Shown: positions 34,801 to 46,300 of the stretch, piece after piece
Layout: each line of letters opens with the position of its first letter
How positions within the stretch are numbered: the first letter of the stretch is position 1
NCBI GenBank assembly: GCA_017506865.1
Contig: JAFCMP010000468.1
Coordinates: 496,001 to 560,000, forward strand
Source: Tribonema minus
Lineage: Eukaryota; Sar; Xanthophyceae; Tribonematales; Tribonemataceae
Length of the DNA stretch: 64,000 nucleotides
Direction of reading: 5' to 3'
Notes under the pieces: model-generated
Seen by the model: the letters and a program-made list of their open reading frames with translations, nothing else
The model's database searches: none
Told to the model about the DNA's origin: nothing
Position numbers and translations under genes: made by a program

Positions 34801-35223
34801 CGTGCCTCGAGGTGGACGTGAGTGGGGATCACTTGAAGTATGACTCATGGCAGTGCTCAGCGGCCAGCAGACGGGTGTGCTGAAGATGCTCGATTGAGGG
34901 CAGCAACGGCCGCTGCTGGTAGGCGAATGTCTCTGGGGGTTGGACAGAATTCGGAGGATACTTGCAAGTGCCTTGCGCAGTGCGCCGCCAGCAACTGCCA
35001 CATTAGAGTCAGCCTGACGCAAGAGAGACAGCGGCGTGCAAGCGCAGAGGCTCGCGCGTGCGAGCAGCGCGGAACCATGCGAACACTCGCGGGCCTGCAG
35101 CTTCAACTCTCTCGCTGGCTGCAAGCACAGCATTGCACGCAGCGAAAGTAGACGGTGACGCTCCACGTCCACCATGGTGGCAGCCGGACGCTGGCGGGGT
35201 GCGAGGCCTGCCGCAGCGGTGGC

Positions 35224-35292
<69 letters not shown>

Positions 35293-37432
35293 GTCGGCGC
35301 TGCCGGCGGTGCTGCAGAGTCTGGCGCATCGGCACCAGACGTCGCTCACGTAGACAGCCAGTATTACCTCTGTGACCCCCACCTCATCGTTGTGCGCCGG
35401 GGGGGCAGGAAGGGGGGGGGGGCACTCAGATACCTACCACCCCCCGAGCACTGCGCGCAGCACACGGCGACGCTGGACGTCTGCGCATCGTGCCCTCGCA
35501 GGCGTCATTTACCTCCTTGGCGGTGGCCAGGGCGCGCGCCGCGGTGGACAGCTCGTCCTGCGTAACACGCGCGTCCAGCCTGGCAGGGGGGTGGGGGCAG
35601 GTAGGGCACGGAGCAGAGGTACACAGGACCTGAGCTGCATGCGACTGCACCGTTTCCGTGCCGTGCAGCCTGCTCGTACGGGCCACAGCGCGAGGCGCCT
35701 CCGACGTGACTCTTCTGCTTGAGGTCCCGAATACGAGCTCACCGCGCTTGGCAGTGTAGTGTACAAACAGCGGAGGGCATGCGGATGCTTGGCGTACAGG
35801 CAGCAGAGCCGCATATGGAGCAGAATCCTCTTGAATTTTAGCACGGACGACATCGACAACGTGTGCGCCTCGCGCCCTCGCGCGCGCATCCGCCGCCCCC
35901 GCAGCGCCCCGCCGCGGCCATCCGCGAGCTGCTTCTGTCCGCGCAGCTGCCTTAGATTGATGCATGAGACGCGCGATAGCACGAGCTCTTTCTTGAGCGC
36001 TGTTGCGTCCAACGAATGGGGCGCGCCACCGCAGAGCACGCAGCGCACACGGCGGCTGCCGCGGCTCCTCTCCGCCGGCGCACGCCAGCGCGCACGCCTC
36101 CGTTTGGCGCCTGCTCGCGCGCCGACGCCGCCGCGCCGCTGCGGCCGGCCGTCTCTCCGGCGCTGAGCGCTGTTGCGCAGCCACACCGCGCGCCCCTTGT
36201 TCCCCACCATGCAGCGTCACGCGCTGTGTGCGTGTCGGTGTGCCACGTCCATCGCTTAGGGGCCACTTCTGAAGTGCTTAGGGTAGGGTTAAGGGTCCAG
36301 AGTCTAGTGGTATGTAGGTATAGCTTACCTGCCGCGCAGGTCCGCGAGCCCCGCGAGCACCTCGCCGCGCAGCCCCGCCAGCTCCGCCCTGAGCGCTGCC
36401 GCCTCCGTCTGCGCAGCGCCGCTCAGCGCGAGCGCGCGCTCCGCGTCCGGCCTATCGGCCTTGCCCGCGGCCTGGCGGCGGGCGCGGCATGCGGTTTCGT
36501 AGCAGGCGGCGGGCGGCGTTGTTGTGCGTGTGAGGGGACTTGTCTGGTTCCGAGCCCGCGGGTAGTAGTGCACACGTCATGTGACCTTGGGGAGGAGCGA
36601 CAGCACGCGCTGCCATGCAATTGCAATAGAAGTATGAGTAGAGACAGGGCGAGCCCACCTGCTGTGTGCAGGTGCTTTACGGCCCGCGCTGCGGCTCGCA
36701 TTGTGCATGTCAGGGCAGCACAGGGGCAGCTGCGATCGAGCTGCGCAGACACCGTCCCAAGTCTGCACTGAGGCGCTGCTGCCACCTGTACATCGTGGTC
36801 GCTGTTGCAGGTTTGAGAGCCACGCTTTGCTGCTGATGCTTGCACTTGCGCAATGGCATGCCTGCGGCAGCCACGCAGTGATGCCGAGGACAGACAGGCA
36901 GTTTCGTAGAGCATCACAGGCTATGCTCACGGCTTTCATCGGACATGGCTCTCGAGGGGCGCCCAAAAGCGCCTCATGAGTATGATGGGTGACGTGATTA
37001 AAACCTGAAACAACCTTGCCAACGCAGGCGCTTACAGTGCACAGGCAGGTTTGTCATTTGGCGCTCCGCCAGTACAACCTCAGGAAGCTGAAGTTGAAGT
37101 GCTGCCTCAGCCGTGTCTGCCGCTGCAGAGTGCCAGCCGCTCGCTGCCATTGCACGCTGCCATTGCACTGGCCGCGAATCACATGCGCGTGACTGTGACT
37201 GCTGTATTACTTGAGTGTCCGCCCTCGCCTACCGAGAACGGAGTACTCACGTAGCCAAGCAGTTGCACAGCATAGGCAATGTCATCCCTCATCTTTTACT
37301 TGTGGGTGAGAGAGTCGCTCTGACCTGCCGCCGCAGCGCGCCGACCATGTGGTGCAGCTGCGCCGCCTGCGACTGCTGCGCCGCCAGTCCATCCGCCAGA
37401 GCCTGCACTGCCGCCCTCACCACCTCCTGCAT
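28840..37432 (-). CDS. Long coiled-coil protein, ten exons
   Basis: Exons: 37432-37325, 36471-36329, 35579-35513, 34616-34492, 33663-33582, 32969-32880, 32369-32228, 31015-30714, 30241-29901, 29638-28840. Every junction matches in phase; total about 732 aa. Exons 1-9 encode Ala/Leu/Glu/Gln-rich heptads (for example ELIARVEDLEG, RMEELEANAL, RIDSLEAQ). There is a KAD/KAN repeat (LAGKADAATLETALAAKANR), a pattern seen in several coiled-coil scaffold proteins. The last exon is low-complexity Ser/Pro/Gly/Ala and likely disordered. There is no signal peptide or membrane segment. A structural or scaffold role, perhaps cytoskeletal, is inference only. The start at 37432 is the first Met of the first exon I can see; the context AACATG has A at -3. 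More 5' exons between 37433 and 39246 cannot be excluded. Confidence 0.65.
31713..32270 (-). repeat. Five-fold tandem copies of coiled-coil exon 7 tail with CTCA microsatellite
   Basis: The genuine exon 7 end lies at 32228-32270. Degenerate copies of TTGGCCTCGAGCTCCTCCAT occur at about 32110, 31977, 31864 and 31726. Each is preceded by an NACCGTT- or CATTGAG-type exon end and separated by (CTCA)n runs. Spacing is about 115-135 bp. Copies decay with distance from the exon. Confidence 0.85.
33422..33460 (-). repeat. Decayed copy of coiled-coil exon 5 tail
   Basis: CACCTGCGCCTCTAGGCTGTC at about 33428 matches the genuine exon 5 end and donor at about 33580 with one or two differences. Spacing is about 150 bp. 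Confidence 0.7.
34064..34360. repeat. Telomere-like tracts in a ~258-bp tandem duplication
   Basis: GCGCATGCCTAACCCTAACC occurs at about 34063 and again at about 34321. Between them is a TTAGGG-type run at 34250-34290. CCTTTGGAGCG, the end of coiled-coil exon 4 with its donor, is copied at about 34312 (genuine copy about 34490). Confidence 0.75.
35225..35286. repeat. (CAG)n microsatellite
   Basis: About 20 uninterrupted CAG units in the intron between coiled-coil exons 3 and 4. Confidence 0.95.
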
Positions 37433-39246
37433 GTTGCTGCATGGGCAGCAGGGGCAGCGCCAGCACCGTACAGGTTCCAGTTGTGAGTTCCTGTGACTCG
37501 TGTCAGGAGCGCCTGTCATAGTGCGCATGTGTCTTGCGACGTTGCGCCTGTCAAGCTCTAGCTTATGTGCTGCTGTTAGCAATGGTACCCAATGCCTTTT
37601 GTGGTCGACCGTCAGCGATGCAGTCGAGGTGAACACGATCTGCGATGAAGCGAAGAGTGTGACAGGAAGGCCACGTTGCTGTGCATAAGGTCGCTGTGCC
37701 CTGCACGACCATTCGCCACTGTCCAAGTGTTCTGATGGAAGCTCCGCGTACCTCCACGAGCCGGTGCCATGTTGCAGATCCGCCATGTTCAGAGAGGTGC
37801 ACCATTCCCCACCCCCACTGCCCTCCACCGTGCCAAGTGGCGCATGGCCTCGCCACGCAGCAGCAGGAGCAGCGGAGGTTGCGCTGGGCGACAGATGTCC
37901 TCTCATTGTCCCCTCAGCCGCGGGTTATCGCCTAGCGATTGCTAGTGTTTTTTTTCACCAACTGCCACAATCGCGGCATTCCGCGATCGCAACTGCTGAA
38001 ACTGACGATGACCCAGAGACAGAGCCACGTGCAATCACCAAACCTTCTGACATTGTCCTCTGTATAATGTCAAACCATCGGTGTCCGTTCACATTTACTC
38101 TAATTCATAGGCTGCTTCTGGTGCGCACCCCCTCATGCACACGAAGCTCCCCCGCAGACTCCATCAAGCCTTGGCAGTATGAGGGAAACCTTGGTGATTT
38201 GAAGAAAGCACAACTGACATGCGCAGCCGTGCACTCAGAATTCTGCCGGCACAACCTCCCAAGCTGACAGAGATGATGAGCATGTTCAAGAATGCCACTG
38301 CATTGCGTTGACCATCCAGGCTGCAAGAGCGGTGTGCACGCGTCTGTTCTGCTTTTGTGTGTGTGTATGTCAGACCTTGCGTGTGGACGTGCAAGCTTAG
38401 TAACTTCTGAATCATGATCGCACACATTTGTGGACCGCAGACTCGCGTCAGATCTGTGGCAACAAGTGTGTCTGCCCTATAAGCTATACCGCATTGTATT
38501 GGTTGCGCACAAGTCATGAAGCCCTGCATAACCCAATGTCAGACAGCGCTTTCAAGGGGCAAAGGCTCTGGCGTAATGCATCAAGCGCCGGCCTGCGGAT
38601 AGTCATGGCATGGCATTTTAGGTAAAAATGATGATGATGTAAAGCCACTAAACTCCTTGCCCCTGACTTCCAACTTGAAGTCCCACTAGTGGCCACTACA
38701 TCACAGTGAAGTTCTCAAAAGTTGCGCAACACACACACATATGTGCATGCATGCATCATGCATGCATGCATGCGCGCGCGCGCACTGGCGCTCCGTCCAT
38801 CACACATGTGCCAGTGCGCCTAACCTGCAACCCCCTTTGAGCAGCAACAGTGGCGGGACATGCTGCAGCATATGCCGGTGGCGGTGGTAGGGCCCTGATA
38901 TGCAGTGCGCTGATGGAGGGAGTCCTTCAGGCTTGGTAGAGATACATAAATAGACTTGTCAAAACGCAGGGCAAGGCCGGATATCCATATGCTTAGGGTT
39001 AGGTGGCAGGTTACCCTAAGAAGAGGGCCGGGACAACGGCGACATTTCACCTCCGGGAGGACCCCGCGGCAATGATATGCGGGAACAGTTTTTAGATCCA
39101 GCGCGAGAGCACTTGCACTTGCTGCCACGACTGGTGCCGGGGGTGCGGTCCCCTGGTGGCTTCTCAAAGCGTTCGTGTCTGCTGCTGAGAAGCAGCTCAC
39201 TCCAAGGCGATTTGACCGGACGGCAACAGCGGTGCGCGGAGGCAAC
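37433..39246. promoter_or_regulatory. Divergent intergenic region between coiled-coil and GH5 genes
   Basis: 1.8 kb between the start codons of two divergent genes; it should hold both promoters and possibly missing 5' exons of the coiled-coil gene. It contains a (CA)/(ATGC)/(CG) alternating purine-pyrimidine run at about 38729-38783 and a TTAGGG-like tract at 38995-39020. I see no clear core promoter. Confidence 0.4.
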
Positions 39247-42200
39247 ATGAAATTGTTTCTGTTGGCATGCCTGGCAGCGGCAGCAGCATGTCCAGCAGCA
39301 GCGAGTGCGCAGCAGGAAGGCTCGACGGAGCTGCTGGCGGATGCAGCAATCCTTTCCGTGTCTCATGACTCCGTCCGACTCGGTGAGTGGACGGAGCAGC
39401 CAGTTGACAACGTGATCATGATGATCATCATGGTGGCCAGCTATGATTCGCAGTTTTGGCACGCTGCCTCGCGCTCCTGCCGCTGAGCCTCGCGCTCCTG
39501 ACGCTGCAAGCCAAAAGCAGTCGTGGTCCTAAACATACGTTATTGCTACAAGGCTGGCGAAGGCAGGAGCTTGCAGGAGAGCTGATGGCAGTTGCTGACT
39601 CGATTTGGTTTGGAGTCGGGCTAGCTAGTGCAGCTGCCTCTGCAAGTAGCTCGATGATCCACTTCACATAGCTGACAGGCAACGCAGCATAACTTTGAGC
39701 GTGCTGCTTGCCACGTGACACAGCTGTTCTGCAGCTGGACAGATCAGAGCACAGACACCAGCCTCGCCTGACTAGCAGCAATTGTAGCTTCGGGCTGAGC
39801 ACGTGCACCTGGGCTGCTGAGTTCAAAGCTGCAAACGTGAACCCGGTGCTTGCGGCTGCAGCGTCATTGACTCCATGATCCGGCGCCGCCGCATCTGTCA
39901 TCCACTGTGGGGTACGGCTCTTGCTGGTGCACACCACTCAACGCTGCTGTTGCGGGGGCAGCGCGATTGTGAAGCCTGTGTGGCGGCCAGCAGCCTTGCG
40001 CAGCTCGCTATTCACTGCAGCGGACATCACGCAATGTGTAGGCAGGTCTGCTGGTTGCACGACGGTTCCACCCGGCGCCGCGCCGCTCGCGCGCTTGCGC
40101 CGCGTCAGCAGAAGTGACGCCCCGCAGCGACACGACCAGCCGCGCTGATGCCCCCGCGCACACTCGCGCCGCCAACGCCGCGGCGCGTTTTGGCGCTGGA
40201 CGTCAGCTCCGCTCCGCGCCGCCGCTCGCACCTTCGCCACGTCAGCAGAAGTGACGCTCCTCACCCTAAACCTAACCCTCAGAGCTGCGCTGATGCCCCC
40301 ACGCTCGCCGCCGCCGCCGCCCACAGAAGTATACAGCGGCGAGGACGAGGGCGAGCGGTTGCGAACGCGGCGCGCCGCCGCCAAGAAGATTCTGGCGCCG
40401 GTCCCCATGTGCAGCGCCGCGGGCCTCGCGTGGACGTCCAAGGGCGGCGAGGTGCTGCTCAACGGGCGCCCGTTTCACATCAAGGGGACGCACTGGTTTG
40501 GGCTCGAGTCGGGCGTCCAGGTGGGGGTCATGGCAGGGGGTACACGTGCTGTTTTGTACAGCGGGGAGTGTTTGAGATGAGCTCTGCGGCGACGGCATCG
40601 CCAGGGTACGTTGGTATATGCAGAGGGGCACGAGCGATGAGCTTTGCGGCAACGGCGGCGGAGCGTCGACTGCGGGGCGCAGCATGAGGGACGATCGCGC
40701 ACCGGCGGAGGGCATGTGTGCGAGCCGTGTGCGCGTGTAGTTTCTGCGTCTCGTGGCTCTGGAGCGCGCGCACATCCGCCGCAGCCGCACCTCCCTGTGC
40801 TGGGCACTGCCGCGTGATGGGCAGCGCCTACTGCGCCAAGCACATGCGTGCGATGCCACCGCGTGCATGTGCGCCGCGGACTAATGCAGGCTCCCTTGCA
40901 CGCTGTGCACGTGCCGTCGCGTTTGCATGCAGCCCCTGTGATCGTTGCCCACATGTCAGTTCTAAGCGCAGACTCCCCCCTCCCCCCCCCCCCCTTTTTC
41001 CAATGCCACACCCTACCATTCCTCTCTTACGGTCTCTATTGCTGCGCGCGCTTATGTTTGCGCCGCAGGTGCTGCACGGCCTTTGGGGAGACGGCACCAC
41101 CATGAAACAGTGAGTCGCCGCTGCGGTTGCATGCACGCGCATGTACGTACCGCCATGGCATGCGCAGGTTGCAGCCGTTTTACCGTGCGTCACTTGACGG
41201 ACGCCGCTTGAAGGACGCTTTGGACGTACTTGCACACCAGTGTATGTATATTCCTTGCCAAACAGCTGAGCGCACTGTGGCAGTAGCCACCCCTTCTGCA
41301 GGCTTCAGAGCTGCGACCAATCATGGCTCTAAGCTAGCGGCGGACAGCATTGTCCCATCTGTGCGGTGTGCTCTCACATGCTGTGGTGCTTGGTTCGAAG
41401 CAGCAGTACATGAGCGCACCAACACCGTCGGTGCATGCATGCATATAGTGTGGCGCTGCCGTGCACCAAGTGGGTGCTGCAGAATTCGAAGTTCAAATGC
41501 GGATTCACACGCCACATACCGCCGCACGTGCCGGCCGCGATACAATTGATGTTAATGTTGAGGTTGTACCACAGCCACCACAGAGGTGGGGCAAAGGGCG
41601 CTCGTCTCCAGCAGTTGCAGCCAGCTTCGGTTCCTTGTGCTGGCCACACGCTCACCGGGGCGGGTCCACCGCCACACATGAAGTGACGAGCTCGCGCACA
41701 CGTCACGTCACGTGCGGAGCGCTGTGACGGACGCCACGCGTTGTTGCACGACACGCGTATTCAGTTCGCCCAAGGAAATCACACGCGGAGATACCATGTG
41801 GCATGCGCTTGCGCATACCGACCTTAGATAGCGACGCTCACGCGCGTACGTCGCCGCCTCTCCGCGCTCTCTCCCCGCCGCCGCCGCCTCTGCACAGGGC
41901 CCTCGACTTCCTGCAGGCCAACAAGTTCAACGCGCTGCGCGTGCCCGTCTCGCTCGACACGGTGCTGAACGCGGCGGCCAAGCCGGACGCGCAGTCGTGC
42001 CTGCCCGCCAACTGCGGCGCGCTGACGACCGCGCAGCTGCTGAGCCAGCTGTTCAAGGAGTGCGCCGCGCGCGGCATCCTGGTCCTGCTGGACATGCACT
42101 ACCTCAACACGGTGAGGAGGGGGTCGGGGGGGGGGGGCTCCCCTGTTGTAGTGCGTACGCGTTGATGTGGGGGGTTCGGGGCTGTTTAAGGAGTGCGCCG

Positions 42201-43327
42201 CGCGCGGCATCCTCGTCCTGCTGGACATGCACGGTGAGGGGGGGGGTTGGGGGGGGGGGGGGGGGGTACGGCGCTCCCATGCGGTAGTGCGTACGTATAG
42301 ATACTGAGCTGGGTTGGGGGGGGGGGGGGGGGCTCTTTCTCATGTGCTGTGGTGTCAAATTGATGTTTGTGGGTAGTGTGGGGTGCCTCCACACGGTGAG
42401 GGGGGGGGGGGTGGGGGGTGACGCTTCCCTGTTGTAGTGAGTACGCGCTGATGTGGGGGTTACGGGGGGGGCGCTCTCCTCCAATGCAGTGTTACATTAA
42501 AGCTTTGCGGGCGGCGTGGGGTGGTGCGCACATCTGACGGCCGCGGCGCTGCTGAGTTCTCTGTACAGGGAGTTTTCGATGTGTAGCGTCATCATTGTAG
42601 TTGAAGTGTGTTGTCTCGGCCGTTGTGGGGGGGGGGGGGGGGGGGAGGGTCCCTCTTCTCTGATGCGGTGTCATTGTTGAAGTCATGCGGGAGGCGTGGG
42701 GTGTTGCGCGCGTCTGACGGACGCGGCGCTGCTGCATTCTCTGTACGGGGAGTTCTTGAAGTGTGGCATTTTCACTGTAGTTGAAGAGGGTCGTCTCGGC
42801 GCTGCGGGGAATGTTTGAAGTGTGGCGTCCACGTTGTAGTTGAAGTGTGGTGTCTCGGGGCTGCAAGGAGGCAACTCTCCCATCCAATCGCATGCTCACT
42901 CGCAACCTGACGCCCACGCGTGCGCGCCGCTCAGCAAGGAATATGCATGATACACATTTTTACTGAGGTTGTGCACAGCTCGCGCTGGAGAAAGAGCGCG
43001 CTGGTCTCTCGAGCACTGCATCACTTTCGGTCCAGAGTTGTGGACATATCAAAGTGTTCCACCTAGAGGTACACATCATGCCAGGGCGACGGCCTGCCCA
43101 CGTCAACATGTCTGTACGCACCGCAGCAGCACGGCCACACCTGTCCTTGTTCCGCCGCATGCCTGCCACGGGTGCGCATGTTTTCCAGGCGCACTGCGTT
43201 CAGCTGTAAACTCGATGCAGAGCCGTCTGCGTACCTGCGCATGAATCGTACGAAAAATCAGGTCAAGATGACATGGCGCCAGCTCGACTCTGTCTCGCGC
43301 TTCCGCGTCGGCTCATGCCTGGGCTTC

Positions 43328-43370
<43 letters not shown>

Positions 43371-46300
43371 CGGTGTGCTGAGTGTGCAGTTCGCAATCTC
43401 GGAGCTCTGGTACGACCCCACGCACACGGAGATGATGTTCATCCAGGGATGGTGAGCGCGCGCATGTCACTTCGTGAGGTAGACAAACTCTTGAAGCGTA
43501 GTGTGGGACTCTCCAGACGCCACCTCTTCCAGTAGCCAAACTTCCAGATGCATGTGTGTGTGTGGAACTCCGGGCGGGGTGCGCGCGCACTACGGCGCGA
43601 CCCTGTGACACGCTGCGCACATCGCGCAAGCTTAATGGCATCAACGCGGCAACTAAATGTGCTGAGAGCAGCGGCGCGGTCGCGGCATGCCACATGGCAG
43701 GGACGCCGCAAGATTCCCACAGAGAACCCTCTCGCGTGTGTTCACGACGTGTCAAGCTGCGGGGGAGGCTTTGACGCGTGAGCCAGCTCAGGGTTAGGCC
43801 TAGGGTAAGGGTTAGGGTAAGTCCTGGAACTGACTTGCGAGCCTCTCTCCGGTGCCAAGGTCAGGCATCGCGTGACGGCAGCAGCTCGCCCACGCGTGCC
43901 CTAGCCCCCCCCCCAGACCACCCCTGCCTAACAAACCGTTGCCTGCGCCGTTCTTCGGGAACACGCTCCTGGATCTGTACGGACGGCGCGGAGCTGAACC
44001 TCCTCGGCATCAACCTCAAACACCTCGCCTGTCTCTTTCCGATGTCAAACTCAGCATTGCGTGACGGCAGCACCTGCGCGTGCGCCCGCAGACCTAACCC
44101 TACCTATCGACTGCCGTGTGGCCCGGCGCTGTTCCGCAGGAACACGCTCCTGGACCTGTACGGCGCGGAGCCGAACCTCCTTGGCATCGACATCAAACAT
44201 GTCGCATGCCTCTCTCCGGTGTCAAACTCAGCATCGTTTACAGCAGCGCTCGTGCCCGCGCCCTAGCCCCCCGCAGACCTAACCCTGCCCATCGAAGAAC
44301 CGTCGCCTGCGCCGTTCCCCAGGAACACGCTCCTGGACCTGTACGGCGCGGAGCCGAACCTGCTCGGCATTGACCTCAAGAACGAGCCGCACGGCACCGC
44401 GTCGTGGGGCATCGGCCAGAGGTCCACGGACTGGGCCGCCGCCGCCGTGCGCATCGTGCAGGGCATCCGGGCCAAGCACCCCGGCTACAACAAACTCATC
44501 TTCATCGAGGGGATCTCAACGGGGCGCGCGAGCAGCCCGTTCCCCGCGGCGCGCGCGTCGTACGACATGGTGAGGAGTTGGGGGTTGGGGGGGTAGGGTT
44601 AGGGGTAGGGGTGGGTGCAGGGTTAGGGTTAGGGTTAGGGTAGGTGTTGAACCTACGGGCAGCCTGTTCTCGTGCGGAGGGCGCGTCGTACGGCATCGTG
44701 AGGAGTAAGGGTTAGGGGTAGGCCGGGTGTAGGGTTAGGGTTAGAGTTAAGGTTGGGTGAGCCGTTAGGGCAGCCCGTTCCCGGCGGCGCGCGCGGCGTA
44801 CGCCATGGTGAGGAGTTGGGGTAGGGGTTAGGGTCAGGGTGAGTGTAGCGTTAGGCTTAGGGTTGGGGTGAGCCGTTAAGGCACCCCGCTCCCCGCCACG
44901 CACGCGTCGAAGAGGTACAAGACAGTGAGGGCTTGAATTGGGGTTGGGGTCAGGGCTCGTGCGTTCTGAATGATGTGAGTGCAGCGCCTAGGGTTGGGGG
45001 CAGCAGGATTAGGGTCCGTATGAGGTGCTCGGGCCTGCTCTGGAAGGCGGGGGGGCAGGGAGGCGCCGCGGCGTGCCCCCGTGCTTGTCGGCGCACCCGG
45101 TGCTGCTGAGCGCTGACATTGTGATTCGACAGACGAGCAACAAGCCCCACAGCGCACGTCCTGCACTACGGCAAGCGCCCCCCGCCCCCCCCCCCTTCCC
45201 CCTCCCCTCTCGCCCTGCCCTGCGCTGGCGCCAGCAGCGACAATGAAGACTGAAGAGGCACGCACCTGGCCTGTCGGCTTGCCGCGGTTCTGGCGCCCTG
45301 TTGTCATGCGGTAGCGCTGATCGGGTTGATCAAAATCGCCGGATAGGGGGGCGGACCGTACCGCATCGTTACCGCATGGCCTTCCGAAATCCCCTTTGCG
45401 GCTCGTAAGGGCCAGTAGGCCATTTTGTGTGCTGTAGCTCATTCCCCCCCCCCCCCCCGTTCTCAAATACCCCTCAACGCGCCCCCTCTCACAAAACTGG
45501 GACCTGAACCCAAAAATGGCGCCTACGCCAACCCCTTGGTCAATTTTCAACCGACATTGCTTACTGTGGCAGACACAACTTCGTTGCAGCTGCATGACCT
45601 TTGCTTTGCACTCCGCATTCGCCCTATGAGGGCTAGGGTCGGACCTAGCAGCTGCGACTCACACGTACCCCCCGCCCCCCTCCGCTGTGCGTGTGTGCGT
45701 GCCGCTCCAGAACTGGGGCATGAACCTGGACGGCGCGTACGCCAACCCCGTGGTCTTCACGGGGCGCCTCGCGTACCTCAACGACAAGGTCGTGTACAGC
45801 CCCCACGTGTACGGTGAGTCCCGCACGCGCACGCATGCGCAGTTTACAGCACTCGTGCTCTACTGTGGCCTCGTGGAATGCTCTGGCTCCGTGTCTGTGT
45901 ACTACTTTTATCCTTCAGGGTCGGGATCTGCGTTTCGAATGGTTGGGCGCCCACGCATAGACCGCAGACGCACCATGCATGTTACCGCATGAGCGACGGC
46001 AGGCGTCCGCGCTGCCTTTCACTGCGTGGGGCGGTGCCCTGCTCCCAAGCAGCGATGCACGGCCCCGCCGCTTTACTTTTGTGGCGGCTTCCCTCATGCG
46101 CTTCCTTGCTCAACGCGGAATCGGCTCCAGAATCGTTTTTTTGCATGATGATGCTCAGCTACCTCGACGTTGCCCCCCCCCCCCCCCCTTGTTGAACTCC
46201 GGCGCTGCAGGGCCCTCGGTCTTCAACCAAACGTACTACGCCGACCCCACCTTCCCCAAGAACATGGCGGCCATCTGGGACCAGCAGGTGCGCGCCGCGC

